DNA of 64,000 bases, taken from positions 682,001-746,000 of the forward strand of contig CAVZRC010000004.1 of assembly GCA_963777695.1 (NCBI GenBank), read 5' to 3'. Position numbers and translations under genes: made by a program. Position 1 is the first letter of the stretch. The number at the start of each line of letters is the position of its first letter. This stretch comes from CAVZRC01 sp963777695. Its GTDB lineage: Bacteria; Planctomycetota; Planctomycetia; Isosphaerales; Isosphaeraceae. This document shows positions 54,147-63,531 of the stretch, piece after piece. The notes beneath the pieces are model-generated. The model did not search any database and was not told the DNA's origin. It worked only from the letters and a program-made list of their open reading frames with translations.

Positions 54147-54270
54147 GAGGATCGTGGTAGAGCCCACAAATCCTGGCCCAGGAGCCGAATCGTGATCGGA
54201 TCGGGATCGCCGGCTGCATGGTAAGGGCGAGAGTTGGGGCGATCATCCGTGTCTGAGAAGGTCCGATCCG

Positions 54271-57198
54271 ATGTCCAACATGCAACTCAGGGCCATTTTA
54301 CCGCAGATCCACCGGCTGTTCTCCTTCGGGGTTACCGCGGGCCAGTCCGATGGAGAGCTCCTCCATCAATATTGCGCAGCCGGGGATGAATCGGCCTTCG
54401 CGGTTCTGGTGGCGCGGCACGGGCCGATGGTCCTGGCCGTCTGCCGCAATGTACTTCGCGACGAGTCCGACGCCGAGGATGCCTTCCAGGCCGTCTTCCT
54501 GGTCCTCGTCCGCCGGGCCGGTTCGATCCGGGTGGATCGATCCCTGGGAGGTTGGCTGCACGGGGTGGCGTTCAAGGTCGCCCTCCGGGCCAACGCCAGG
54601 GCCGCCCGCAGACGGTCGCGGGAGCGGACCGGCGTCGCGATCGATCCCGCCCAGGATCGGACTGCGACGGCGGTCGACCCTCGGCTGGCGGTCCTGCACG
54701 AGGAGATCGCCCGCCTCCCCGAGTCACACCGCCAGCCGCTGGTGCTCTGTCTGCTGGAAGGCAAGACGCAGGTGCAGGCGGCCCAGGAGCTCGGCTGCGG
54801 CGAGGCGACCGTCCGGCGCCGGCTGACCCGGGCGAGAGAACAGCTCCGCGCCCGGCTCGATCGACGCGAGGTCGGCGCGATCGTCCCCCCGATGCTCCCG
54901 ACGGTCCCGCCTGCCTTGGCCGAGGCAACTCTCCGCGTCGCGGCCGGGCCATTGACGCCCCTGGCCGCCTCCATGCTGGGTGCCCTGGTCCGAACCCAGA
55001 TCGTCCGGGTCGCGACGATCCTGATCGCGCTCGGACTCGGGGCCGCCGGCGCCGTGGGCGCACTCCTGGCCGGCAGGCATCCGGCCGCACAGGAGCCGCC
55101 GGTCGTCCAGGTCGCGGCCCCGCAGCCCCGGCCGGCGCCCGTCCAGGTCGTGCCGGTTCCACTCCCGCAGCAGCCGCCCGGTGAGGTCGTCGTCACCGGC
55201 CGCGTCATCGGGCCCCGGCGATTTCCCGTCGCGGGGGCGACCGTGTTCCTCCGCGGCTACGGCGTCCGACTCCCCGACCGAAAGGCCACGACCGACGCCG
55301 AGGGCCGATTCCGATTCACCACCGGGCACGAATTGGGATGGAAGTCCTCCGGTACGTTCCCCGGCCAGGTCGACTGGGGTGCCTTCCCCGACGCCGACGA
55401 GATCAAACATCTGAAGCCGAGACTGATCGCGGTCGCACCGGGATTCGGGTTCGGCCTGCCGCTGGACGGGGACGAGCTCACGCTCCAGCTCTGGTCCGAT
55501 GATCCCATCCTCGGCCGCGTGACCGACCGCGAGGGCCAGCCGGTCGCAGGGGCGCGGATTCACGTCCGAAACCTCTACTGGCCCAGGCCGGGCGACGGCC
55601 AGGTCAAGAGCCTCGATCCCTGGATCGAAGCGATCCGGCGTGACTCGTACATTCAAGAGTTCATGAACACCGGCGCCAGGCTCTTGACGCCGATGGTCGA
55701 GTCCCTGGGAGACATCCCGGCCGCCCACGAGCCGATCGTCCCGCCGGTCACCAGCGACGCCGACGGCCGCTTTCGCCTCGCCGGGATCGGCCTCGAGCGG
55801 GTCGCGGAAGTCATCATCGACGGGCGAGACCTCGCGTCGAGCCTGATCGTGGTCGCAAACCGGCCGATCGAGAAGCCGATCTCCATCCCGGCCAAGCCCC
55901 CGGCTGCGAGGGACATCATCTCGAATACCTGGGATGACCTGACCGTCTTCGGCAATCGGGTCGCCTTCGTTGCCGGGCTGGGCCGCGTGATCGAGGGGGT
56001 CGTGAGCGACCGCGACACTGGCAAACCGCTCGCCGGCCTGGTCGTCCACGGCCCGTGGCGGAGCCCGCTCGAATATCACGCCTATGACCGCTTCCAGTCG
56101 AGCACCGACGACCAGGGTCGGTACCGGATCGAGGGCCTGCCCGTCCCGAGTCACGGCGAGTTCACGGTCGAGCCCCCCGAAGACCGTCCCTATTTCGGCG
56201 TCGCGAAGGAAATCGCGATCGAGCCCGGCCCGGGCGCGATGAAGGTCGATCTCTCGATCCGACGAGGCGCCTGGATCACCGGGCGGGTGGTCGACGACGC
56301 CACGGGCCAGCCGCTCCCGAGTTTCGTCCACTACTACCCGTTCACCGGCAACCCCGCGCTCCGCCAGGACCTCGACGCCGGGTCGCGCCCCGAGATGCCC
56401 GAGGTTCGCTCCGACAATGACGGCAAGTTCCGCGTCGTCGCCTACCCCGGCGGGGGGGTGGTCACTGCCATGACCCATGGCTACTTGAGGGGGATCGGAG
56501 TCGAGAAGGTCGCGAGTCTCAGGGATGAGCAGCAAGCGTCCCTCCAGTTGTATCCGCCCTACCGTTTCTCCGCTCAGAACGTCTCGGCGGTCAACGAAGT
56601 TGACGTGCCCGAGGGGGCGGAGTCGATCGGCTGGGAGCTGAGGCTGAAGAAGGGCGAGAGCCGCGAGGTCCGCGTCGTCGGGCCGGACGGCCAACCCCAG
56701 CCCGGCACGGAGGCGAGCGGGCTGTTGAACCAGATCGAGAACCCGATGACGTCGATTGCCGGAGACCGGTTCACGGTCGGCAACCTCTATCCCGGCGAGG
56801 CCCGCGCGGTGGTCGCCCGGCTCGTCTCGAAGAAGCTGATGGGCATGGCGACCATCGACACCCAGTGGCATGGGCCGGTGACCTTGCAACTCCGGCCCTG
56901 GGCGACGCTCACCGGCCGCCTGGTCGACGACCAGGGCCGGCCCCGCTCCAGGGCCGTCGAGATCATGCTCGACGACGGCAAGCTGCCGCTCCACACCGTC
57001 AACGGACGCGGCTACGACCGGCCCACGTTCCCGATCGAGCCCGACGGCCGGTTCCGGATCGAAGGGCTCGTTGCCGGCCCGACCTACGTCCTGCAAGTCC
57101 TCCAAGGCGGCGTCCAGATCATCGGCACCCCGGCCAAGGGCCTCGTCCTCGAACCCGGCGAGGCGCGCGACCTGGGCGACGTGAAAGTCGGACCATAA
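54271..57198 (+). CDS. ECF sigma factor fused to a membrane anchor and carboxypeptidase-regulatory-like domains
   Basis: 975 residues, intact. Sigma region 2 with DESDAEDAFQAVFLVLVRRA near residue 67 and region 4 with ESHRQPLVLCLLEGKTQVQA and GCGEATVRRRLTRAREQL to about residue 190. A membrane helix (IVRVATILIALGLGAAGAVG) lies near 250-270, then a Pro/Gln-rich spacer, then repeated carboxypeptidase-regulatory-like/beta-sandwich domains at about 307, 411, 574, 670 and 880 (VTGRVIGPRRFPVAGATV, ILGRVTDREGQPVAGA, ITGRVVDDATGQPLP, LTGRLVDDQGRPRS). The sigma part should be cytoplasmic and the repeats periplasmic, as in a class of planctomycete ECFs. It could sense a ligand outside and respond in transcription. 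No separate anti-sigma factor is seen. Confidence 0.88.
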   Translation: MSNMQLRAILPQIHRLFSFGVTAGQSDGELLHQYCAAGDESAFAVLVARHGPMVLAVCRNVLRDESDAEDAFQAVFLVLVRRAGSIRVDRSLGGWLHGVAFKVALRANARAARRRSRERTGVAIDPAQDRTATAVDPRLAVLHEEIARLPESHRQPLVLCLLEGKTQVQAAQELGCGEATVRRRLTRAREQLRARLDRREVGAIVPPMLPTVPPALAEATLRVAAGPLTPLAASMLGALVRTQIVRVATILIALGLGAAGAVGALLAGRHPAAQEPPVVQVAAPQPRPAPVQVVPVPLPQQPPGEVVVTGRVIGPRRFPVAGATVFLRGYGVRLPDRKATTDAEGRFRFTTGHELGWKSSGTFPGQVDWGAFPDADEIKHLKPRLIAVAPGFGFGLPLDGDELTLQLWSDDPILGRVTDREGQPVAGARIHVRNLYWPRPGDGQVKSLDPWIEAIRRDSYIQEFMNTGARLLTPMVESLGDIPAAHEPIVPPVTSDADGRFRLAGIGLERVAEVIIDGRDLASSLIVVANRPIEKPISIPAKPPAARDIISNTWDDLTVFGNRVAFVAGLGRVIEGVVSDRDTGKPLAGLVVHGPWRSPLEYHAYDRFQSSTDDQGRYRIEGLPVPSHGEFTVEPPEDRPYFGVAKEIAIEPGPGAMKVDLSIRRGAWITGRVVDDATGQPLPSFVHYYPFTGNPALRQDLDAGSRPEMPEVRSDNDGKFRVVAYPGGGVVTAMTHGYLRGIGVEKVASLRDEQQASLQLYPPYRFSAQNVSAVNEVDVPEGAESIGWELRLKKGESREVRVVGPDGQPQPGTEASGLLNQIENPMTSIAGDRFTVGNLYPGEARAVVARLVSKKLMGMATIDTQWHGPVTLQLRPWATLTGRLVDDQGRPRSRAVEIMLDDGKLPLHTVNGRGYDRPTFPIEPDGRFRIEGLVAGPTYVLQVLQGGVQIIGTPAKGLVLEPGEARDLGDVKVGP

Positions 57199-57214
57199 TC
57201 GGCAGAAGGCGAGG

Positions 57215-57446
57215 TCAGCTCGAATGGGTTGGGACGTCGTTCCGGGGGCGCTCGATCGTTTCGCTCTTCATGCGGATTCCCATGATGACGGCACCGAGAC
57301 CCGCGACGAACAACAGCGGCCCTTTCCAGACCCCTCCCTCGAGGTCGCTTTCCGGATCCTCACCAAGGAGGCCGCCGAGGAACCATCAGCGCCCCGAAAA
57401 TCGCAGCCCCACCGCCGCTGAGGATCATACTGTATCTGAAACCCAT
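57215..57446 (-). CDS. small two-helix membrane protein (one frameshift)
   Basis: From the ATG at 57446: MGFRYSMILSGGGAAIFGAL, then the frame must move by one lost base near 57,375 to GGLLGEDPESDLEGG, VWKGPLLFVAGLGAVIMG and RMKSETIERPRNDVPTHSS-stop. The result is about 76 residues with two hydrophobic helices and a charged loop, a natural layout for a small membrane protein. GGGAGG precedes the ATG by about 10 nt. The gene is easily missed because of the frame shift. Function unknown. It is convergent with the sigma fusion, whose stop is 17 bp away. Confidence 0.5.
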
Positions 57447-57689
57447 CGAAGCAATGCCTCCCGCTAGCAGGTTTGCCCGCACCTCGGTAAGTTATCCGGG
57501 GATCGCGCCGACAGGCAAGCAAAATCAACCGGATCGCAACGTCTTCCCGCCCTGCCATCCATCCCCGCCGTTGGACTGATCCTGGCGTTGGATCTTTGGC
57601 AATCAATTGTTAAACTTGACAAGGAAGGGCAGACCGACGAGGAGTGATGCCACGCGGCAACCCGATCCAACATGCGGAGGTATCGGACG

Positions 57690-59030
57690 ATGAGACGACG
57701 CGAGTTCCTCCAGGTGGGCTATTCGGGCCTGCTCGGGATGGGTTTGCCGGGCTTGCTGGCGGCGCGGGCGACCGGTGCATCTGCCAAGGCGACGGGTCGG
57801 GCGAAGTCGGTGATCGTGATCCTGCTCAGCGGCGGCCTGGGACAGCACGACTCGTTCGACATGAAGCCCGAGGCGCCCGAGGCCATGCGGGGCGAGTTCA
57901 AGCCGATCGATACGGCGGTGCCGGGCATCCGCATCTGCGAGCACTTGCCCGGCCTGGCGGCGCGGGCGGGTCGATTGGCGATCGTCCGATCGATGGCCCA
58001 CCCCGAGGGGAATCACCTGGTCGCGGTCCACCGCGTGTTGACCGGCCAGCCGTCAACACCGCGCGGGGCGAGCGACCTCGATCGGGTCGCGTCCCGCAAC
58101 GACTTCCCCTGCTATGCGTCGGTCCTGGACAGCGTGCGACGGCGGTACGACGGGATTCCCAACGGCGTGGCCCTGCCGATCCGGCTGGTGGAGGGCCCGC
58201 TGACCTGGCCGGGCCAGGATGCCGGCTTCCTCGGACCGCGGCACGACCCGTGGCAGCTCCGCCTCGACCTGAATCGCCCCGACCTCCGCGACGACAGCCT
58301 CGCCCTGCCCGAGGGGCTCGACGCGGATCGGATGCATCGCCGCCGCCACCTCCTGGGCCAGTGCGCCGTGCCGCCGGCCGGCGATGCGTTCCTCGACCAG
58401 CAAGACGCCGCGCTGGCCCTGCTGAGCAGCGGTCGGGTCGGCCGGGCGCTGGACATCGAGCACGAGGACCCGCGGCTCGTCGATCGATACGGGACGCACC
58501 TGTTCGGCCGGTCGCTGCTGATCGCGCGTCGGCTCGTCGAGGCCGGCGTGCCGATCGTCCAGGCGACGATGGGGATCGTCCAAACCTGGGACACGCACGT
58601 CGCCAACTTCCCGCGGTTGCGGGATGACCTCCTGCCCCCGCTCGATCGCGCGGTTTCGGCCCTGCTCGACGACCTCGGGGGCCGCGGCCTGCTCGACGAG
58701 ACCCTGGTAGTGATGCTCGGCGAGTTCGGCCGGACGCCGCGGATCGCCCCGTTGACGCCCGGCGCCGTCCCCGGCCGAGATCACTGGCCGTTCGTCTTCC
58801 CGGCTGTCTTCGCCGGCGCCGGCGTCGTGGGTGGGCAGGTCATCGGCAAGTCCGACCGGCTGGGAGCCTATCCCGTGAGCCGATCGTTCGGGCCTCCCGA
58901 CCTGGCCGCGACGATCTATCGTGCCCTCGGCGTCGACCCGGCGACCGAGCTCCGCGACCGGCTCGGGCGGCCGATCCGGCTCTGCAACGGCGAGGCGATC
59001 GCGCCGCTCTATTCGACGGCGTCGGTCTGA
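57690..59030 (+). CDS. DUF1501 exported protein
   Basis: 446 residues from the ATG at 57690, chosen because GGAGG precedes it and the Tat-like signal MRRREFLQVGYSGLLGMG begins there. An in-frame ATG at 57672 adds only six residues. Family features: SVIVILLSGGLGQHDSFDMK, RICEHLPGLA, HLVAVHRVLTGQ, QTWDTHVANFPRL, LGEFGRTPRI and GRDHWPFVFPAVFAGAG, which fit the alkaline-phosphatase-like DUF1501 fold common in planctomycetes. Those proteins usually pair with a DUF1549/DUF1553 gene; none is present in this window. Envelope or periplasmic location is inferred. The frame is intact. Confidence 0.88.
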   Translation: MRRREFLQVGYSGLLGMGLPGLLAARATGASAKATGRAKSVIVILLSGGLGQHDSFDMKPEAPEAMRGEFKPIDTAVPGIRICEHLPGLAARAGRLAIVRSMAHPEGNHLVAVHRVLTGQPSTPRGASDLDRVASRNDFPCYASVLDSVRRRYDGIPNGVALPIRLVEGPLTWPGQDAGFLGPRHDPWQLRLDLNRPDLRDDSLALPEGLDADRMHRRRHLLGQCAVPPAGDAFLDQQDAALALLSSGRVGRALDIEHEDPRLVDRYGTHLFGRSLLIARRLVEAGVPIVQATMGIVQTWDTHVANFPRLRDDLLPPLDRAVSALLDDLGGRGLLDETLVVMLGEFGRTPRIAPLTPGAVPGRDHWPFVFPAVFAGAGVVGGQVIGKSDRLGAYPVSRSFGPPDLAATIYRALGVDPATELRDRLGRPIRLCNGEAIAPLYSTASV

Positions 59031-59038
59031 TTCGAGGC

Positions 59039-59106
59039 CGTAGGGTGCTCTGCGAGCACCGATCCCGCTTACGCCGTCGAATATGGTGTTCGCAGAGCAC
59101 CCTACG
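59039..59106. repeat. inverted repeat between convergent genes
   Basis: Arms 59039-59060 and 59085-59106 (22 nt, one mismatch; core GTAGGGTGCTCTGCGA) are separated by 24 nt. It lies between the DUF1501 stop and the topoisomerase stop, so it could serve as a bidirectional transcription end. Confidence 0.88.
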
Positions 59107-59136
59107 AGACAGGAGACGCAGCTCCCGAGACAGCTC

Positions 59137-61716
59137 TCAGGTCGAATCCGGGCTGCTCGGCGGACGGGTGCGGCGCGCGTCGCCGAAATCGAAGCGGACC
59201 TCGCCCCCGTCGAGCTTCAGCCTGGCCTCGAATTCCTTGCCGGCCTTGGACTGGAAGCCACGGATCAACGGGCTCTGGCCGTTCTTCAGCAGCGCCTGGG
59301 CCACGCGGACGCCGATCTTCTTGCCGGCGATCGTCTTCCAGATCGCGAACTTGCAACCCTGCTTCCAGCCACTGCATCCATACGACTTCGGCTGGTCGAC
59401 CACGTCGGAACCGCACAGCGGGCATCGGCCCATCGCGACGGATGAGAAGCCGTTTGCCTGTTCAATCGGGCGCGGCGTCGTCTCCGAGGATTTCTCCTCG
59501 ACCTCGACCTCGGCCGGGGGATCTTCCGAGGGAGCCGCCTTCTTCCTCCGACCCCGCGTCGCCGTGCCTTTCTTCCCGCCGGTGCCCGCGTCCTTCGCCG
59601 CGCCCGATCCCGAGTCCGAGCCCTTCCAGCGGCCAGCCGACCGGCGTCCAGCCTTGCCCCCCCGCGCTGACGACGGTCGCCGTTGGCCGCCGGTGGGGAC
59701 CGGGACCTCGGTCAAGGTGCCGGCATCCATCAGATAAAGAATCACTTGCGAGGAGCCGTCGATTGTCAGGGGGGTCATCAACACCCGGCGCTGGAGCAGC
59801 TCGCGGACCTGGTCCTCGGCCAGCGTATGGCCGCGATACTCGCGCCAGAGGACGAACGGACAGCCGTCACGCCAGCCCGAACATCCGTAGCCTCGCTTGC
59901 CCTCGATCACCCGGCGACCGCATCGCGGGCAGTCGCCGAGCCGCGCCGGATCGATCGCCGTGGCGGCGCCCGAGCGGATCACGTCGCCCGTGTACCGGAC
60001 GATCTCCGCCATGAATGGACGCGCCTCCGAAGCCCCTCGCTCGATCTCGCGAAGCTTCGCCTCCCAGTCGCCGGTCAGCTCCGGGCTCTTGAGGCTCCGG
60101 TCCTGCACGATCGCGATGAGGTAACGGCCTAGGTCCGTCGCCGCGAGTGACTTCTTGTCGCGCGTGATGTAGCCGCGATCGAGCAGCGTCTCGATGATCG
60201 ACGCCCGCGTCGCCGGGGTGCCGAGGCCCCGCTCCTTGAGCGCCTCCTTGAGCTGCTCGTCGTCCACCAGCTTGCCGGCGGTCTCCATCGCCCCGAGCAA
60301 GGTACCCTCGGTGAACGACTTCGGCGGGCTCGTCTCGCCGCGACGGACGAACGGCTCGTGGGGCCCGCTCTCGCCGGGGCGGAACTCGGGCAGCTCCTGT
60401 TCCTCCTCCTTCTTATCATCGTCCTTGCGGGGATAAAGGACTGTCCAGCCGGGATCGACCACACGCACGCCGCGGGCGCGGAACGGGACCTCGTTGGAGG
60501 TCGCCGAGACCGTCGTCACCTCCTTCACGCAGGCGGGGTAGAAGACGGCGATCAGCCGCGTGACGACGGCGTCGAAGACCTTCTGCGCCGGCGGCGTCAG
60601 CTCGCCCGGCGACTTCCCGGTCGGGATGATCGCATGGTGATCGCTCACCTTGGCGTTGTTGATGATCCGGCCGTTGAACGGCAGGGCTTGCAAGTTGAGC
60701 TTGCCGATCTCCGCCGGCTTGAGTGGCTTCAGGTCGGCCAGGATGCCCGGCACCTGGGCCTTCATGTCGTTGCCCAGGTAGCGCGAGTCCGTCCGCGGGT
60801 AGCTGATCAGCTTCTTCTCGTAGAGCGCCTGCGCGGTCTTCAAGGTGGCATCCGCGGACATACCGTACCGACGATTCATCTCCCGCTGGAGCTCGGTCAG
60901 GTCGTACAACTGGGGCGGCTGGACGCGCTCCGGCTTGCGCTCGACGCCGATGATGGTGAAAGGATGCCCCAGGACGCGCTCGAGCAGGGCCTGCGCCTCT
61001 TCCTCCTTGGGGAATCGGTCGCCCGCGAATTTGAAGAGGACCGCGCGATATTTCGTCAGGAGCTCCCAGAATGGCTCGGGCTTGAACGTGCGGATCTCAT
61101 CGTCGCGGTGGACGATCATGGCCAGGACGGGCGTCTGCACCCGGCCGACGCTCCACAGGATCCCGCTGGCGCGGTGGCGTACGGTGTAATATCGGGTCGC
61201 GTTCAGCCCGACGACCCAGTCGGCCTCGCTGCGGCATCGCGCCGCGGCGTAGAGTGCGTCATAATCGGAGAGCGGCCTGAGTTTCCGGAAGGCGTCGCGA
61301 ATGGCCGACTCGGTCAGCGAGCTGAGCCAGAGCCGTCGCGACGGCTTGCTCGTGCATCCGACCAGTTCCTGGATATACCGGAAGATCAGCTCGCCCTCGC
61401 GGCCGGCATCCGTGGCGCAGATCAGCTCGTCCGCGGCGCGGAAGAGGCGACGGACGACCGCGAGCTGCTTGCGCGACCCGCCCTCATCGATCGACTTGAG
61501 TCCGAACCGCTCGGGGACGAACGGGAGCGACTCCAGCGACCACTTCTTCAAGGCCGGATCGTAGTCTTGCGGTTCCTTCAGTGTCGCGAGATGGCCCAGG
61601 GCCCAGGTCACCTGGTAGCCCTTGCCTTCGAAGTAGCCCTCGTGGCGCGCGGAGGCGCCGAGGAACGACGCGAGCTCTCGCGCGACCGACGGCTTCTCGG
61701 CGAGCACGACTTTCAT
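59137..61716 (-). CDS. topB: DNA topoisomerase III (type IA), with two C-terminal zinc-binding-like motifs
   Basis: 859 residues, intact. The Toprim domain opens the protein (MKVVLAEKPSVARELASFLG; CATDAGREGELIFRY, metal-binding acidic residues). The catalytic Tyr lies in KLISYPRTDSRYLG near residue 306, followed by GTPATRASIIETLLDRGYI. Two Cys-containing C-terminal repeats, CPRCG...CSGWRDGC near residue 597 and CPLCG...CSGWKQGC near residue 768, resemble topoisomerase C-terminal zinc ribbons, separated by an Arg/Lys/Gly-rich linker. The enzyme decatenates DNA and relaxes negative supercoils. It is on the minus strand, convergent with the DUF1501 gene. Starts 116 bp after the small PHA gene. 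Confidence 0.9.
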   Translation of the reverse strand: MKVVLAEKPSVARELASFLGASARHEGYFEGKGYQVTWALGHLATLKEPQDYDPALKKWSLESLPFVPERFGLKSIDEGGSRKQLAVVRRLFRAADELICATDAGREGELIFRYIQELVGCTSKPSRRLWLSSLTESAIRDAFRKLRPLSDYDALYAAARCRSEADWVVGLNATRYYTVRHRASGILWSVGRVQTPVLAMIVHRDDEIRTFKPEPFWELLTKYRAVLFKFAGDRFPKEEEAQALLERVLGHPFTIIGVERKPERVQPPQLYDLTELQREMNRRYGMSADATLKTAQALYEKKLISYPRTDSRYLGNDMKAQVPGILADLKPLKPAEIGKLNLQALPFNGRIINNAKVSDHHAIIPTGKSPGELTPPAQKVFDAVVTRLIAVFYPACVKEVTTVSATSNEVPFRARGVRVVDPGWTVLYPRKDDDKKEEEQELPEFRPGESGPHEPFVRRGETSPPKSFTEGTLLGAMETAGKLVDDEQLKEALKERGLGTPATRASIIETLLDRGYITRDKKSLAATDLGRYLIAIVQDRSLKSPELTGDWEAKLREIERGASEARPFMAEIVRYTGDVIRSGAATAIDPARLGDCPRCGRRVIEGKRGYGCSGWRDGCPFVLWREYRGHTLAEDQVRELLQRRVLMTPLTIDGSSQVILYLMDAGTLTEVPVPTGGQRRPSSARGGKAGRRSAGRWKGSDSGSGAAKDAGTGGKKGTATRGRRKKAAPSEDPPAEVEVEEKSSETTPRPIEQANGFSSVAMGRCPLCGSDVVDQPKSYGCSGWKQGCKFAIWKTIAGKKIGVRVAQALLKNGQSPLIRGFQSKAGKEFEARLKLDGGEVRFDFGDARRTRPPSSPDST

Positions 61717-61831
61717 GGACCTCTGAAGTCTCCGCGGGTCCGCCCGGTTCCTCCCGATCGATCGGGTCTTCTATTCGATTGTACAGACCGGCGCGGACGG
61801 CGAGAACCCTCCCGGTCCCCCGAGTCGCGGC

Positions 61832-62134
61832 TCATTCCGGCCGGGTCGGCAGCGCGCGGTCGATGTCGTGCTGGATGTGGCTCCGGATCGCACCCTCGAA
61901 GAGCTTCCAGGCCAGAGGGATCGACCCCTGGATGTGGAGATCGCGGTCATCGTACCAGCATCGGACCTCGTAACCCGAGCCGGCGAGCGTCGCGGAATGG
62001 CCATCCTCGGCCCAGTCGAGCCGGTGAATCCAGCTCGAGAACCGCGATTGGGTCTCGCGGATCGCCGACTGGAATTTCGCCTGCGCGAGTTCCGGAGGCT
62101 GACCATGCGCGATCGTGATATCCAGGCGTGCCAT
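61832..62134 (-). CDS. polyhydroxyalkanoic acid system (PHA granule) family protein
   Basis: A 100-residue protein starting MARLDITIAHGQPPELAQAK. A helix-strand pattern with FSSWIHRLDWAEDGHSATLA, VRCWYDDRDLHIQGSIPLAW and a final helix IRSHIQHDIDRALP matches the TIGR02610-type family of putative polyhydroxyalkanoate system proteins, whose exact role is not settled. The upstream in-frame start at 62281 would add 49 residues of Arg/Pro/Gly-rich sequence and is not favoured. Family call from pattern memory; no PHA synthase is in the window. Confidence 0.7.
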   Translation of the reverse strand: MARLDITIAHGQPPELAQAKFQSAIRETQSRFSSWIHRLDWAEDGHSATLAGSGYEVRCWYDDRDLHIQGSIPLAWKLFEGAIRSHIQHDIDRALPTRPE

Positions 62135-62369
62135 TCCGACCCGTCCTCCTCCCGGCCACGGCCGGGTTTGCGCGTTGACACCCATCTGTGACCGAGGATT
62201 GACGCAAGAGCGGTGCCGTTCGTCGCATGGCGCCGCGGCCCGTCGCGATTTCGATTCGGCCGCGCCTCCTCCTGGCATCATTTTCGCAGTATCCTACAAT
62301 CTTTACGAGGGATAGACCTGGTATTCCGTCGTGATTGAGAGCCGGTCCCGGAACCCGGATCGGACCGTT

Positions 62370-62427
62370 GTAGGGTGGGTGAAACCCACCGAGAGGGCCT
62401 CGCGCCGGTGGGTTTCACCCACCCTAC
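62370..62427. repeat. perfect 22-bp inverted repeat upstream of the EcsC gene
   Basis: Arms 62370-62391 and 62406-62427 (core GTAGGGTGGGTGAAACCC) are exact reverse complements around a 14-nt loop. It ends 20 bp before the EcsC start, so it lies inside the presumed 5' region and could affect translation. Confidence 0.9.
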
Positions 62428-62447
62428 GAGACCGAAGGAAAGCAACG

Positions 62448-63500
62448 ATGAATGCACAGGCTGAACTCGACCGAACCCAATTGACATCATACGAGAACGA
62501 GCAAATCCAGGAGATCGCCGCCTGGAAATCGAATCCGCCGAATCCCTTGGCCGAGCTGTGGAAGCGGATCACAGAGCCGGGGGCCAGGTTGATCGACAGG
62601 CTCATCCCCGACCGGCTGGTGAGCGGGGCGATCGAGAAATCCTTCGACGCGGCCGAGAAGCTCGACAACGCGGATGACATCAAGCATCGAGCGGGCATCG
62701 CGGATCTTGCGGAGCTGAAGCACCGGCCGCTGGAAGACTGCGACCGGCTGGCCGGTCAGGTCGGCAAGAACGCGCTGGTGCTCGCGACCTTGGAGGGCGC
62801 CGCGACGGGCGCCGGCGGCGCCCTAACCACGCTGATCGACGTGCCGCTGCTCTTCGTCCTGTCGCTGAGGACGATCCTGCGGATCGGCCACTGCTATGGA
62901 TACGCACCCTCGGGTCGAGAGGACCGGCAATTCCTCCTGGGGGTGCTGGTCACGGCGCTCTCCGGGACGCCCGAGAGCTGGCGGGAACGGATCGATCGGC
63001 TGCACCGGATCGAGGAGTTGCTCCTGGAGGAGACCCAGGAGGCGATCCTCACCGAGGAATTGTCGTCGTTCCTGTTCCAGCTCGAGATCTTCGAGGAAGT
63101 GCCGGGCGTGGGCGCCATCTCGGGCGGCCTCCTGAACCTGGTGTTCCTCCACCGGGTCAACGAGACGGCGCGTCGGGCATTCCAGGAGCGCTGGCTGCGG
63201 GACAACGGCAAGGTGGAATCGATCGCACCGGCCCCGGCGCACCCGCGACACCTGGTGACGGGCTGGGGCGGTGTCCTGGGCCGCTTGGCGTATTCGGGGG
63301 GCTTCTCGCTCGGCTACGGCGTGGCGCTGCCGGTTTTCGTCGCGGCCGAGTTGATCTGGCCGCTCGGCAACGCCCTGACACGCGGCATCCGGTCGAGCAC
63401 CGCCGCGGCCAGGCAAGGCATCGCGAGGTCGATGCCCGGGGGCTGGGGCGAGACGGCACCGGCGATGGCCGATGGGGAAGCGGCCCTGGCGCCGGCATGA
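62448..63500 (+). CDS. EcsC family protein
   Basis: A 350-residue protein with the EcsC-family pattern: the conserved LVLATLEGAATGAGGALTTL hydrophobic segment, IDVPLLFVLSLRTILRIGHC, then the later GVGAISGGLLNLVFLHRV helix and LVTGWGGVLGRLAYSGG. The ATG at 62448 is preferred because AAGGA stands about 9 nt upstream and the protein starts there. EcsC-family proteins are probably membrane-associated and of unsettled function. The frame is intact. The next gene is on the opposite strand and convergent, 31 bp away. Confidence 0.75.
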   Translation: MNAQAELDRTQLTSYENEQIQEIAAWKSNPPNPLAELWKRITEPGARLIDRLIPDRLVSGAIEKSFDAAEKLDNADDIKHRAGIADLAELKHRPLEDCDRLAGQVGKNALVLATLEGAATGAGGALTTLIDVPLLFVLSLRTILRIGHCYGYAPSGREDRQFLLGVLVTALSGTPESWRERIDRLHRIEELLLEETQEAILTEELSSFLFQLEIFEEVPGVGAISGGLLNLVFLHRVNETARRAFQERWLRDNGKVESIAPAPAHPRHLVTGWGGVLGRLAYSGGFSLGYGVALPVFVAAELIWPLGNALTRGIRSSTAAARQGIARSMPGGWGETAPAMADGEAALAPA

Positions 63501-63531
63501 CCGGCGCTGATTTAGCGAGTCGGGAGGCACT

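Noticed and set aside
54061..54270. The 54075 palindrome as a replication origin or attachment site.
   Set aside because: It has no DnaA boxes or adjoining integrase, and its core appears to belong to a dispersed repeat family.
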